A stretch of 64,000 bases of DNA from Thiomonas sp. FB-Cd. GTDB lineage: Bacteria; Pseudomonadota; Gammaproteobacteria; Burkholderiales; Burkholderiaceae_C. Numbering within the stretch: the stretch's first letter is position 1; each line of letters opens with the position of its first letter. The notes beneath the pieces are model-generated. The model was not told where the DNA came from, did no database searches, and was given only the letters and a program-made list of their open reading frames with translations. The position numbers and the translations under genes were made by a program. The stretch covers positions 868,001 through 932,000 of the forward strand of contig NZ_JPOE01000005.1 in the NCBI RefSeq assembly GCF_000733775.1. Direction: 5' to 3'. Positions 17,449 to 27,198 of this stretch are shown piece by piece.

Positions 17449-18367
17449 AATTACCCACGCCTTCGGACCGGATTGCGGTCTGATTGGCACATTGACACTA
17501 CCGCAAGGCAGGCCTTCACGCATGGGTCTGGTGCTATTTAATTCGGGCGTTGTGCATCGCGTGGGGCCGCACCGTATCAACGTCAAGTTGGCGCGGCAGC
17601 TGGCTGAGCGCGGCGTGGCGAGCATCCGATTCGACCTGCACGGCATGGGCGACAGCGCGCGTGCCAAAGGAGCACTCGCGTACGATGCCCAGGTGGTATG
17701 CGATCTGCAGGATGCGATGAGTCTTCTGGAGCAACACGCAGGAACGCAACGCTTTGTGCTTCTCGGTTTTTGCTCAGGCGCCCAGCAAAGCTACTTGGCG
17801 GCCGAAAAAGACCATCGCGTCGACACCATCGTGCTGTATGACGCATTCGCTTTCCACACAATGCGAAGCCGATTGCGTTTTCTCTGGCTGCGCATGCGCA
17901 GCCAAGGATCGGGCCTAACGGCTCTCGCATCGTATGCGCGAAAGGGAGTCACCGCGCTTGCTGATTTGCCGGCCTCCATTGCGGCGCGCCTCCGGTCCAG
18001 GGGCGCCGCGGACCTAGGTGGCGGGGACCAGCCCATCGATAAGGCTGCGTTCGCCCGAGGTTTGAGATTGCTAACCCAAAAAGGGGTAACTGTCGCCGTG
18101 GTACACGCCGGGGACGATTTCAGCCAAGTCAACTACGTTCGACAAATTCGAGATGCCTTTGGCCGCGCCTGGCCCGGCAATGGGGCGACGACTGTCTTCT
18201 TGGAGTTCGTTGACCATATAGCCACATCCACGCCCGCCCAGCGATGCTTTATGGACGCCCTATGCAACATCGTCCTCAACGCAGCCCTACGCAAGGTTGA
18301 CGCGCCAACCCATCGCACCGGCATGCCTGACGCGGAGCTTGGCAGCACGAACACCGCCTCAACATGA
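17441..18367 (+). CDS. Alpha/beta-hydrolase-fold protein, exosortase-A-system hydrolase 1 type
   Basis: This alpha/beta-hydrolase-fold protein of 308 residues begins at ATG 17441, 8 nt inside the end of the preceding gene. It has IRFDLHGMGDS and a nucleophile elbow reading GFCSGA, so a cysteine stands where serine is usual; the family's GLCDA elbow is similar. It resembles 'hydrolase 1' of exosortase A loci, but the middle region (about 135-190) is divergent and basic. The pairing of both hydrolase types is characteristic of these EPS clusters. Its substrate is unknown: an acylated sugar, a polysaccharide intermediate or the NRPS product are options. The following glycosyltransferase overlaps its stop codon by 4 nt. 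Confidence 0.75.
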   Translation: MREITHAFGPDCGLIGTLTLPQGRPSRMGLVLFNSGVVHRVGPHRINVKLARQLAERGVASIRFDLHGMGDSARAKGALAYDAQVVCDLQDAMSLLEQHAGTQRFVLLGFCSGAQQSYLAAEKDHRVDTIVLYDAFAFHTMRSRLRFLWLRMRSQGSGLTALASYARKGVTALADLPASIAARLRSRGAADLGGGDQPIDKAAFARGLRLLTQKGVTVAVVHAGDDFSQVNYVRQIRDAFGRAWPGNGATTVFLEFVDHIATSTPAQRCFMDALCNIVLNAALRKVDAPTHRTGMPDAELGSTNTAST

Positions 18368-19497
18368 TGAGCCTCAAAATCCTTTTCTGGGCGAACACCG
18401 CGTTCATCGCCTACACCTACGCTGGCTACCCAATGCTGGTGTGGCTGCTGTCACGCCTGCGGCGGCAAGTCTACTGCCCGCCTCTGGACGCAAGCGCATT
18501 GCCGCAGGTCGCGGTGGTGATGGCCGCCTACAACGAAGCGCAGCGCATCCGCGAAAAAATTGACAACCTCCGTGCACTCGATTACCCGGCGGACAGGCTC
18601 GACATCTTGGTCGTCTCGGACGGCTCCACTGACGGTACCGCGCAGCTCTTACAGGCCTTGCCTGGGGTACGCACAATAGCGTGCTTGCAACGTCGTGGTA
18701 AGGCACATGCGCTGAATCTGGCAATGGCTGCGGTGCATGCCCCGTTTACTGTATTCTGCGACGTGCGGCAGGTGATCGCTCCAGACGCATTACGTCACCT
18801 GATGTCGGATTTCTGCTTGCCCAATATCGGCGCAGTGAGCGGTGAGCTAATTCACCGGCCAAGCGGTACACATGCCGGCCAGACCATCGGCCTGTACTGG
18901 CGCTACGAAAAATGGATCCGCAAGGCGGAGAGCCGACTGCACTCAACGGTTGGAGCCACGGGAGCTCTCTATGCGATTCGCACCGCCGACTTCGCCCCGC
19001 TCGGTGACAACACCATCCTCGACGACTTCGAGGTCCCCATGGGCACGGTGCGCTGCGGCAAGCGCGTACTGCTCGACCCGCGAGCGCAGGTCTACGACGT
19101 GCTACAGACTGAGTCGACCGCTGAACAGAGGCGCAAGATCCGGACGCTCACGGGGAACTTCCAAACTTTCGTCCGCCACCCCTGGTTGTTCGTGCCTTGG
19201 GCCAATCCAGCTTGGTTTCAGTTCATGTCGCACAAGGTCTTCCGCCTGCTCGTGCCTTATGCCATGCTCCTTGCACTGCTTTGCAGCGCCGTGCTTGCAT
19301 CTCCGGTGTACCGCGTGGCACTGGCGCTTCAACTTGCCTTTTACGCGTTGGCAGCCTTGGCTCACTGGGCTCCTTCTACGCGGCGTTACAAGTTCGTGAG
19401 TCTTGCGCAGGTCTTCGTCGACATGAATGCCGCTGCCGTGATCGCCGCCATGCAGTTTGCGCGCGGCCGCGCCGATGCTCGCTGGGAGAAGATGTGA
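18364..19497 (+). CDS. Membrane glycosyltransferase family 2
   Basis: This 377-residue processive-type GT2 would add sugars to a lipid-linked or growing polysaccharide at the inner membrane. It has an N-terminal membrane segment (about 5-30), the GT-A core with VVMAAYNEA, SDGSTDGT and a CDVRQ position, an acceptor-side DDFEVP motif and a downstream EQRRKIRTL that resembles the Q/RxxRW region. Two C-terminal membrane segments lie at about 295-345. The organisation resembles hyaluronan/cellulose-synthase-like enzymes. The start (ATG 18364, or 18367) overlaps the previous stop, and its own stop overlaps the GTG of the next gene. Confidence 0.87.
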   Translation: MMSLKILFWANTAFIAYTYAGYPMLVWLLSRLRRQVYCPPLDASALPQVAVVMAAYNEAQRIREKIDNLRALDYPADRLDILVVSDGSTDGTAQLLQALPGVRTIACLQRRGKAHALNLAMAAVHAPFTVFCDVRQVIAPDALRHLMSDFCLPNIGAVSGELIHRPSGTHAGQTIGLYWRYEKWIRKAESRLHSTVGATGALYAIRTADFAPLGDNTILDDFEVPMGTVRCGKRVLLDPRAQVYDVLQTESTAEQRRKIRTLTGNFQTFVRHPWLFVPWANPAWFQFMSHKVFRLLVPYAMLLALLCSAVLASPVYRVALALQLAFYALAALAHWAPSTRRYKFVSLAQVFVDMNAAAVIAAMQFARGRADARWEKM

Positions 19498-20282
19498 GCC
19501 GAATAAGCATCTTGATGTACCACGCACTGTGGGAAAGCGAGGCTGAACTGCAGGCAATAGCCCCGGAGGATCGGCCCTATGCCATTTCGATATCGGAGTT
19601 TGGCGCGCAGCTCCACGCGTTGCGTGAGAATGGCATTGCCGTACTCGATCCGAAGTGTCTCGAAAACGGCGCATCCGAACGGGGCGGGGTAATCCTGACG
19701 TTCGATGACGGACACGCGAGTAACGCAGTGCATGCGCTACCTGCCCTCCAAGCGCTGAATATGCCCGCGGCATTTTTCGTGACGACCGGTTTCGTCGGAA
19801 CCAAGGCCGGCTTTTGTACTTGGGCGCAAATTCGCTCGCTCGCTGATGCTGGCATGACGGTGGGTGGACACGGTCATAGCCACCGATTTCTTAGCGGCCT
19901 TGACTACGCAGCCCAGCGCGATGAACTGTTCGGCTCGCACAGCTTGCTGGAACGGGAACTCGGGCGGCCGGTGCGGCAAATGTCGTTCCCTGGCGGTCGT
20001 TGTGATGCCGCCAGCCGCAAGACAGCCAGAGAAGCCGGATTTTCGGTACTGTATGCCTCGAAGGTCGGCACGATTGCAGCCGCCAAGGCAGCCGAGGCGG
20101 CCGCCCCCCTGCCCCGTATTGCAGTGCGCCCAGGCATGGCGCACCCCACGTTCGTGGCCTATGCGCGCGGAAACATGCCGCGTATGGTTCGGGCTCGAGC
20201 AGCTTCACATCTGAAGGATATGGCAAAGCGACTGATGGGCAATGAACGCTATCACCAACTCTACACGCGGCTCAAAGGCTGA
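19494..20282 (+). CDS. Polysaccharide deacetylase (NodB homology, CE4)
   Basis: This 262-residue CE4 deacetylase would remove N- or O-acetyl groups from EPS or its precursors. The family starts with SILMYHALW, then the metal-binding TFDDG (Asp-Asp), HGHSH (two His), and SFPGGRCD near the usual proline-rich motif. I use GTG 19494, which overlaps the GT2 stop (GTGA), because the conserved beginning RISILMYH lies directly after it; the longer frame back to 19197 is antisense-like filler. There is no signal peptide, so it may act in the cytoplasm. It overlaps the O-antigen-ligase gene by 41 nt. Confidence 0.85.
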   Translation: MSRISILMYHALWESEAELQAIAPEDRPYAISISEFGAQLHALRENGIAVLDPKCLENGASERGGVILTFDDGHASNAVHALPALQALNMPAAFFVTTGFVGTKAGFCTWAQIRSLADAGMTVGGHGHSHRFLSGLDYAAQRDELFGSHSLLERELGRPVRQMSFPGGRCDAASRKTAREAGFSVLYASKVGTIAAAKAAEAAAPLPRIAVRPGMAHPTFVAYARGNMPRMVRARAASHLKDMAKRLMGNERYHQLYTRLKG

Positions 20283-21777
20283 ACGCCGCAGACCTCCTCC
20301 GGTTGCCGGGGAGGCTACGCCTGCCGAGAATCCTAACTGGGGCGGCGCGCCGCTCCACTCCACGCTTTGGATTCTGACGATTCCGGCGCTCTACGCCATC
20401 GGCATCGTCGTTTTCCACGCCCAGCCCGGCAAGATCGGGCTCTACGGATTCGCGCTCGTGTTCGGCTTGGTGCTGCTCGCGCAACTGCGCAAGGGCCCGG
20501 AGGTTTTGCTGGCCGTCCTCATCTTCTATATGCCGCTCAGCCGTTTGTTCGCAGCCCGCATCGCACCTGGTCTAAACGGCACGAACTCACTCGAACTGCT
20601 GCTGATCGCGACCTGGATTGCCTCCGCGTACAAGAACAAGATCAAGCTGTTTCACCCTTATGCATTTTCGCGCCTCGTGGGAATCTGGCTGCTGCTGACC
20701 ATCATTTCCGTGCTCACAGCGGTGGCGGCGATCGGCTTTCACCCCTTCGTGTGGAACTACACGGAGGCACTGCGGGGTTTTCTCGATCAATTCATCGTTT
20801 TTTTCCTTGTCGTCAACCTGATTCGCGACAAAAACATGGCGCGGCGGATGATCGTCTACATGATGTTCGCCAGCAGCGTCGTTTTTGTCTACGGCATCCA
20901 CGAGTGGTTTGGCACACGCGGCCTCAGCACCATTGAGAAATCGCGCCTGCTCGGCCCGGTTGGCCAACCCAATGAGTTTGCCGCGCAACTAATCTACGCC
21001 TTCGCGCCCTTCTTGGCGTACGGGGCCTACTACTTTCCGCGCTGGAAGTCGCTTCGCCTTGCGCCCGTATTTCTGATCGGACTAAAAGTACTCCTTGGGG
21101 CTTTCTCGCGAGGCGCCTATTTGGCGTTTGCGATGGAGCTGATGTCGGTGTCTTTCGTCAAAAGCAAGAAGTTCTTTCTCTTCGTATTGCTCGTGCTCGG
21201 ATCGATCTATTTCTTTCTCCCTCAGTACGTCCCAGCTTCATTGAGGGCGCGGGTGGAGCAGACGTATGAAGACCACACCCAAGGCGCAGAGATCGACAAA
21301 AGCGCAGACTCACGTTTCATCCTCTGGGACGCAGCCATTCAGATGACTGAGGATAATCCGATTCTCGGCAAGGGCTTCGACCAGTTCCATCGCCTTGTAC
21401 CAAGCTATGTGTCCGGTTATTACGACGGCGTGACGGGTGGGGCGACCGACAACCAGAATATGTTCCTCTACGCCGCATCAAACATGGGCGTACCCAGCTT
21501 GCTCACGCTCCTGGCGCTTATTTTCGCCTTGGCTTGGCGCGGCTGGAAGCTCTACCGCGACAAAGCGCGACCAGACATCGATCGCATCGTCGGCCTCGGT
21601 GCTGTGACCATCGTTGCTGGGTTGATCGGCGTGAACATGTTTGGAACTCACATAATCGACACGGCGGTGGACAGCTTCCTGTGGGTGTATTTGGCAGTTG
21701 TTGCACATCTCTTACAGCCGGATCAACTCGTTCGCACTCCTTCCCCCGCCAACCACCATGGCGCGCACCGTCGCTGA
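20242..21777 (+). CDS. O-antigen ligase/polymerase-like membrane protein (Wzy/WaaL family)
   Basis: This 511-residue polytopic inner-membrane protein has roughly ten or more hydrophobic segments. A cytoplasmic N-terminus rich in Arg, Pro and Ala (1-40) comes first, and a large periplasmic loop (about 335-400) contains SADSRFILWDAAIQM and NPILGKGFDQF, the typical O-antigen ligase (Wzy_C) signature. In EPS loci such proteins polymerise repeat units or ligate chains to an acceptor. It starts inside the preceding deacetylase gene, and the next glycosyltransferase starts 20 nt before its stop, so translational coupling is likely. Confidence 0.87.
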   Translation: MNAITNSTRGSKAERRRPPPVAGEATPAENPNWGGAPLHSTLWILTIPALYAIGIVVFHAQPGKIGLYGFALVFGLVLLAQLRKGPEVLLAVLIFYMPLSRLFAARIAPGLNGTNSLELLLIATWIASAYKNKIKLFHPYAFSRLVGIWLLLTIISVLTAVAAIGFHPFVWNYTEALRGFLDQFIVFFLVVNLIRDKNMARRMIVYMMFASSVVFVYGIHEWFGTRGLSTIEKSRLLGPVGQPNEFAAQLIYAFAPFLAYGAYYFPRWKSLRLAPVFLIGLKVLLGAFSRGAYLAFAMELMSVSFVKSKKFFLFVLLVLGSIYFFLPQYVPASLRARVEQTYEDHTQGAEIDKSADSRFILWDAAIQMTEDNPILGKGFDQFHRLVPSYVSGYYDGVTGGATDNQNMFLYAASNMGVPSLLTLLALIFALAWRGWKLYRDKARPDIDRIVGLGAVTIVAGLIGVNMFGTHIIDTAVDSFLWVYLAVVAHLLQPDQLVRTPSPANHHGAHRR

Positions 21778-22924
21778 TTCCCCGCTGGTCGTACATATGA
21801 TCGACGAGCTTCCGCGCGACGGCGCCGAAATGCTTCTCCTCGACCTTATGCGCATGCGCCACCCGCATTTGCGTTATGAGGTCGTATGCCTCATCCGCGG
21901 CGGCCCGCTGCAGCCAGAGTTCGAACACATTGGCGTTCCTGTAACAGTGTTTGGTAGGCGCGCCAAGCTCGACCCGGTGCTCGTTTGGCGCCTCGCGCGG
22001 TGGCTAAGACGTAAGCACGCGTCGATTGTGCATACGCATCTGTTCACAGCCGACACTTACGGCCGCTTGGCTGCACGGTTGGCGGGCGTGCCGGTGGTCT
22101 ATTCCACGGCGCACAACATCGTCAATCCCTGGAAAGGTGCTCTACACAAGAGCATTGACCGCGCCTTCGCGCGCCTGAGCACTGGCGTGATTGGATGCAG
22201 CGAGGAAGTCGCACAAGCCCTGCGTCACCGCGACGGCATCGCGACTGACCGGGTGCTGGCTATCTCCAACGGTATTGAGCTCGCCAAGTTCTCAGAGATT
22301 TCAGGCGCGGGCGTGCGCACCGAATTCGGCTTGCCGGAAGACCGCAAGCTCATCGGCGTAGTTGGCCGCCTGCATCCCCAAAAGGGTCATGACGATCTTC
22401 TGCAGGCGCTCGCCGGGATGGAGGCAGCGCGCTCCGGTCGGCTTGCCTGCCTGGTCATCGGCACCGGCGAACTCGATCAGACGCTACGGGCCAAGGTAAC
22501 TGCCCTCGGGCTAGACGGCTGCGTGATCTTCACTGGCATGCGCACCGACGTGCCACGCTTGATTGCTGCGGTCGATGCCATCGTTATGCCATCACGGTGG
22601 GAAGGCCTGCCCATTGCCCTGCTCGAATCGATGGCAAGCGCCAAGCCAGTGCTTTGCACGCGTGTTGGTGGAATTCCGGACGTCGTGCGCGACGGCGACA
22701 ACGGTCTCTTGGTCGAAGCTGGGGACGTACAGGCTTTGCAAGCTAGGCTAACTTGGTTGCTGGACCACCCGAACGAAGGTACCGCGCTCGGCATCCAGGC
22801 GCGTGACACCGTGCTCGCGCGCTTTGACGTGAGGCGAACTGCCGCCGCCTACAACCGCTTGCATTGCCAGGCACTTGGGCTACCGGTGGACGACTGTCCG
22901 CCGGCTTCTGCTCCGCTGGCTTGA
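21758..22924 (+). CDS. Glycosyltransferase family 4
   Basis: This 388-residue cytoplasmic GT-B enzyme adds a sugar to an EPS intermediate. The N-terminal domain shows HMIDELPRDGAEMLLLDLM and the acceptor-side HTHLFTADTYGR; the C-terminal nucleotide-sugar domain shows GVVGRLHPQKGHDDLLQA and the E-x7-E motif EGLPIALLE. The start at ATG 21758 (MARTV) overlaps the O-antigen-ligase-like gene. The sugar donor cannot be named from sequence alone. The next gene starts immediately after the stop codon. Confidence 0.9.
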   Translation: MARTVADSPLVVHMIDELPRDGAEMLLLDLMRMRHPHLRYEVVCLIRGGPLQPEFEHIGVPVTVFGRRAKLDPVLVWRLARWLRRKHASIVHTHLFTADTYGRLAARLAGVPVVYSTAHNIVNPWKGALHKSIDRAFARLSTGVIGCSEEVAQALRHRDGIATDRVLAISNGIELAKFSEISGAGVRTEFGLPEDRKLIGVVGRLHPQKGHDDLLQALAGMEAARSGRLACLVIGTGELDQTLRAKVTALGLDGCVIFTGMRTDVPRLIAAVDAIVMPSRWEGLPIALLESMASAKPVLCTRVGGIPDVVRDGDNGLLVEAGDVQALQARLTWLLDHPNEGTALGIQARDTVLARFDVRRTAAAYNRLHCQALGLPVDDCPPASAPLA

Positions 22925-23785
22925 ATGGGAGTGCTAGGGATGCGTCGCCTGCTCGCACAAATCATTCTGCCCTATGCGCGACTGTGCACTTGGGTACAGC
23001 CGGGTCTGCGCATCCTTATGTACCACCGTGTCGCCACGCTCCCACACTATGACCAACTCACCGTCTCACCTGCGCGGTTCGCACGGCAGATGGAGAAACT
23101 CGCATGTGAATGCCGCGTCGTGAGCTTGGCCGACGGCCTGCGTGCAATACACGAGAGCCAGCTGCGCCAGCCGTTGGTGGCGGTCACCTTTGATGATGGG
23201 TATCGCGATAACCTCACTGAGGCGCTGCCGATTCTGCGTCGCTATGCTGTACCGGCGACCATCTTCGTGACCACCCGATTTTGCGACCAGGCCGAAAGCC
23301 ATCCACGCTACGGACCATCGCCGCAGCGCCTTCATTTGGACTGGGATGAAGTGGCGGTTCTGGCCGCGACGCCCGGAGTCACGATCGGCTCGCACACGCT
23401 TCACCACCCATATCTGCCCACGCTACCCGAGGCACAGGCGCGCGAGGAAATTTCGCAGAGTCGCACCATAATAGAAAGCCGGATCGGCCAGCCCGTGGCG
23501 TTTTTTTGCTATCCGTCGGGTGACCTAGGCCCGCGCGAGCTTCGCCTCGTACATGAGTCTGGCTATGCAGCAGCTGTAAGCGTGGCGCCAGGCGTTAATT
23601 ACCGCTCGACCGACCCAATGAAGCTGCGTCGCACTGAAATCACTGACCGTGACGACGATGAAGCATTCGCCCTTAAGATTGCTGGCGCTTTCGACCCCAT
23701 CCACCGCCTGCTGCACGCTAGGCGCACCTGGAACTTTGCACGTGGCTATGGCCGGCCCGGCGCCCAGACGACCGCAAGACCATGA
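22925..23785 (+). CDS. Polysaccharide deacetylase (NodB homology, CE4)
   Basis: This 286-residue CE4 protein is the second of three deacetylases in the window. Motifs are RILMYHRV, the metal-site TFDDGYRDN, GSHTLHHP (the two histidines), and FCYPSGDLG. Unlike the first deacetylase it has a hydrophobic N-terminal stretch (about residues 6-25) that could anchor it in the membrane. Two starts are possible, ATG 22925 directly at the previous stop and ATG 22940; GGGAG 8 nt before 22940 makes the second one attractive. The last 4 nt overlap the next glycosyltransferase start. Confidence 0.87.
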   Translation: MGVLGMRRLLAQIILPYARLCTWVQPGLRILMYHRVATLPHYDQLTVSPARFARQMEKLACECRVVSLADGLRAIHESQLRQPLVAVTFDDGYRDNLTEALPILRRYAVPATIFVTTRFCDQAESHPRYGPSPQRLHLDWDEVAVLAATPGVTIGSHTLHHPYLPTLPEAQAREEISQSRTIIESRIGQPVAFFCYPSGDLGPRELRLVHESGYAAAVSVAPGVNYRSTDPMKLRRTEITDRDDDEAFALKIAGAFDPIHRLLHARRTWNFARGYGRPGAQTTARP

Positions 23786-24924
23786 AGATCCTCTATTTGA
23801 TGACTGAGCCATTTGGCATCGGAGGCGTGCAAACCGATATCCTGACCCTAACTGAAGACTTGAGCGCCAAAGGCCACACTGTGTACGTCGCGACTACAGA
23901 TGGCGTGCTATTACAAGAACTCATCGGCAAAGGCGCGCGCCACGTGAATATCGATTTCCGTTTTCGCAAGCTATCGGAGTTTCTCGCCGCAGCACGCAAG
24001 CTACGCCGGGTTGCGCGCACAGAAAGCATCGAACTCATTGCCCCGCAGTCCGTGCGCTCGTCGATTGCCGCTTTTTTTGCGCTGCGGCTTGTGCCATATC
24101 GCTACAGCGTCGCGAGCACAGGCAAACGCCCGCCCATCGTCACCACGATCCACAACATCCACAACCCAGCGAATTTTCAATGGGCCGGGAAGATCCTGCG
24201 CCGTTGTGCGGATTTCGTCATCTTTGAATCACATTACGAGCGAAACCGCCTGCTGCAAAACGGCCTACAGGCCGAGCGTTCCGCTGTGATCCACAGCGGT
24301 ATTGACCTAGGAAAGTTGTCTAGGCCAACGCAGGCGCAGGAACTCGCGGTGCAATATGGCCTGGATCCCAGCCGCCAGTTCATCTATGGCATCGTCGCGC
24401 GCCTCTCGGAGGAGAAGGGGCACTGCTATTTGGTCGAAGCGTTCGCACGCGTCGCGCGGCGCCGACCCGAAGCCAGGCTGGTGATTATCGGCGACGGTCC
24501 TCTTCTGGATGTTGTGCGGCAGCAAGTCAACGCGCTTGAACTGGACTCGCGCGTCGTGTTTACTGGAATTCAGCGCGACATCGCTTCGCACTTGGCAATG
24601 CTAGACGTGTTCGTGTTGTCATCCACGCGCGAATCGTTTCCGTTGTCAGCGCGCGAGGCGATGGCCGCCGGCCGCGCAGTGATCGCGCCCCGGATCGGTG
24701 GTTGCCCCGAAGTGGTCGACGATGGCGTCACCGGCCTTTTGTTTCAAGCGGCCAATACCGATGATCTGGAAGCGAAGATGCTCCTTCTCGCCGACCGCCA
24801 GACGAGCACGATGATGGGCCGTGCGGGGCGTGAGCGGGCGCGTCGCTTGTTCTCCCGTGAATCGTGGGTGGACGGCGATGAGCGAGTCTATCTCCAATGG
24901 GCTGGTGCTGCCGCCAGCGATTGA
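23782..24924 (+). CDS. Glycosyltransferase family 4
   Basis: This 380-residue GT-B glycosyltransferase starts in an ATGA overlap with the upstream deacetylase. It has the Gly-rich N-terminal FGIGGVQTDILTL, a C-domain opening IYGIVARLSEEKGH, RLVIIGDGP, and the E-x7-E motif ESFPLSARE followed by RIGGCPEVV. It probably builds the EPS repeat unit. Donor and acceptor cannot be assigned. The following DUF218 gene starts inside its last 47 nt. Confidence 0.9.
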   Translation: MKILYLMTEPFGIGGVQTDILTLTEDLSAKGHTVYVATTDGVLLQELIGKGARHVNIDFRFRKLSEFLAAARKLRRVARTESIELIAPQSVRSSIAAFFALRLVPYRYSVASTGKRPPIVTTIHNIHNPANFQWAGKILRRCADFVIFESHYERNRLLQNGLQAERSAVIHSGIDLGKLSRPTQAQELAVQYGLDPSRQFIYGIVARLSEEKGHCYLVEAFARVARRRPEARLVIIGDGPLLDVVRQQVNALELDSRVVFTGIQRDIASHLAMLDVFVLSSTRESFPLSAREAMAAGRAVIAPRIGGCPEVVDDGVTGLLFQAANTDDLEAKMLLLADRQTSTMMGRAGRERARRLFSRESWVDGDERVYLQWAGAAASD

Positions 24925-25734
24925 GGAATGCCTGGCTTACCCACCCCTTTTCTTCGCATCCGGCTCGCTGCATTTGAAAACCTCGTTTGAGCTTCTTCTT
25001 TCGCCGGTGGGGCTGTTTGCCATCGCGCTGCTCGCGCTCACGATGGAGACACTACGTCGAGCGCAAAGCTGGTGGCTGCGGATCTTTGCGGCATCACTGA
25101 CGGTTGCCTTTTTTGCCGTGAGCACCCCCCTTGGAGCAAATCTAATGCTCGGCGCGCTCGAGAGCCACGCGCGCCTCGAGGAAAGTCATTGTGCCCCCCC
25201 CCGCCGGGAAGCATCATCATCCTTCTTGCGGGCGGCATTCGGGGTGATCCCGATCGCCTGGACGATTTCTCGGCACTCTCGGAAGCAAGCTTGTATCGGC
25301 TCTTTTCGGCCGTGCGTCTGGCCGATCAGACTCCGAATAGCACCTTACTGATCTCCGGAGGCGGGGGCAGAGTGATCCATGAAGCGAATCTCATGGGAGC
25401 ATTGGCCGAGCAGCTCGGCTTTCCGCGGCAGCGCGTTGAGCTCGACACACGCTCCCACACTACATTTGAGTCTGCTTTGAATGTCGCCTCCGCTGTCGAA
25501 AAATACCCGCAACGCCAGCGCTATCTGGTGACCTCCGCCGACCATATGCCACGCGCACTCATGGCATTCCGCCATGCTGGTTTGAACGTTTGTGCACGGC
25601 CCGTCGACTTTGAAGCTCTCCCTCTGAAGCCAGCCGAGATGCTCACGCCGCAAATTAGTGCGCTCAGCAAGTCGACACGTGCCATGCATGAAGCGCTCGG
25701 CATGCTTTACTACGATCTCGTGAAATTTCAGTAA
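24878..25734 (+). pseudogene. YdcF/ElyC-like DUF218 membrane protein, split by a frameshift in a C-tract
   Basis: Two adjacent frames together encode one DUF218 protein. The first (from ATG 24878, MSESISNG) gives two membrane segments, SPVGLFAIALLALT and IFAASLTVAFFAVS. The second carries the DUF218 core: GSIIILLAGG, LLISGGGG, RSHTTFESALNV and SADHMPRALMAF. They meet at nine consecutive C residues (25194-25202); one more C would fuse them in frame. DUF218 proteins are often found in envelope and EPS loci, but their enzymatic role is not settled. The break may be a real inactivation, slipped-strand phase variation, a programmed shift or a sequencing error. The gene begins inside the preceding glycosyltransferase gene. 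Confidence 0.8.
25194..25202 (+). repeat. Nine-C homopolymer at the DUF218 frame junction
   Basis: Nine consecutive C residues lie exactly where the reading frame of the DUF218 gene changes. A tract of ten would restore a single open frame. Such tracts are prone both to slippage in vivo and to read errors. Confidence 0.9.
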
Positions 25735-26034
25735 TTGGCTCCAATAAATGAAGCCGGGGTTTTTCCATTTCAGGCGGTCATTCAGCGAAAGCTGACGTGA
25801 GTTTCGAGCGATTCATGTGTGCCCACGAATTGACTTTCGCACGCCGTTTTAGCATGCCTTTGGAGTTGCGTCATCCGAGGTGGTGGATGCGCAACGGCGA
25901 ACCGATTTTTGCCTAGTGCTGGAGGTTGAACCGTGAGGAAGGGTTGGCCGCAAAGAGACGCCAAGGGGTCCGCCTGGCGATGGTATTCATCGAGCGGCAC
26001 TCCTTCATGGGTGCCTGAGAGTGCAACCCTGCTA
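25735..26034. other. Non-coding stretch left of the IS630-type element
   Basis: About 300 bp between the DUF218 stop and the IS end. The frame that runs through here into the transposase has no recognisable content. No promoter or strong terminator is evident. The sequence may be what separated the DUF218 gene from the acetyltransferase gene before the insertion. Confidence 0.45.
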
Positions 26035-27198
26035 GTGTCGTGTTTGATTCTTAATGGAACTTACGTGCAGTACCAGTCTCCAATGCTGTACTTGGGTTTG
26101 CATTGGAGAGAGCGATTGCGAGTTGCCCCGATGATTGTGTTGACGGATGAACAGGAGAGCGAGTTGACCCGGCTCGCGCGCTCAAAGCGCACCAGCGTCA
26201 GGCTGGTGCAGCGTGCGCGCATCGTGTTGCTGGCTGCGCAGGGCCTGCAGAACAAGGACATCGCCGAGCAACTTGGCATCGGACGCGTGCAGGTCGCGCG
26301 CTGGCGCGAGCGGTATGTGGAGTCGGGGCTGCGAGGCATTGAGCGCGACCTGCCGCGCGGCGCGCCGCCGGTGAAAGTGGACGTGGCCAAGCTGGTGGAA
26401 CTGACCACGCAAACCACGCCCGAGGCCGCCACGCACTGGAGCACACGCAAGATGGGCGAGGTCCTGGGCGTCAGCGCCAGCACCGTCATGCGGCATTGGC
26501 AGGCGCACGGGCTCAAGCCTCATATCGTGCGCGGCTTCAAGGTCTCGCGCGACTCGAAGTTTGTCGAGAAGCTCGAGGACATCGTGGGCCTGTACGTGTC
26601 CCCACCCGAGCACGCGCTGGTGCTGTGCTGCGACGAGAAGAGCCAGGTCCAGGCGTTGGATCGCACGCAGCCGGGTCTGCCGCTGAAGAAGGGGCGCGCT
26701 CAGACGATGACGCACGACTACAAGCGCCACGGCACGACGACGCTGTTCGCGGCGCTCAACGTGCTCGACGGCCAAGTCATCGCCCAGTGCCAGCAGCGCC
26801 ATCGCCACGCCGAGTGGCTGAAGTTCCTGCGCCAGATCGACCGCGAAACGCCCAAGGACAGGACGCTGCATCTGATTGCCGACAACTACGCCACGCACAA
26901 GCATCCCGTCGTGCAGGAGTGGCTGGCCAAGCACCCGCGGTTCAACATGCACTTCACGCCCACCTCGGCGTCGTGGTTGAACATGGTCGAACGGTTCTTC
27001 CGCGACATCACCGTCAATCGCTTGCGCCGCGGCGTATTCACCAGCGTGCCAGAGTTGGTCACCGCCATCGACGAGTACATCGCCCATCACAACATCAAAC
27101 CGAAGCCATTCATCTGGACCAAGAGCGCCGCCGACATCCTGCAGAAGGTCATTCGCGCCAACAGTCGCTTAAGTTCCAAACAGAATGGAACACTACAC
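26035..27198 (+). mobile_element. IS630-family insertion sequence, 1164 bp, TA-flanked
   Basis: The element is bounded by imperfect inverted repeats of about 30 bp. The left end reads GTGTCGTGTTTGATTCT, and the right end read inward is GTGTAGTGTTCCATTCT; both continue to TGGAACTTA. TA dinucleotides flank both ends (26033-26034 and 27199-27200), matching the TA target duplication of the IS630/Tc1 group. One complete transposase fills it. It lies in the EPS operon between the DUF218 gene and the acetyltransferase, so it may block read-through to the last three genes. Confidence 0.88.
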
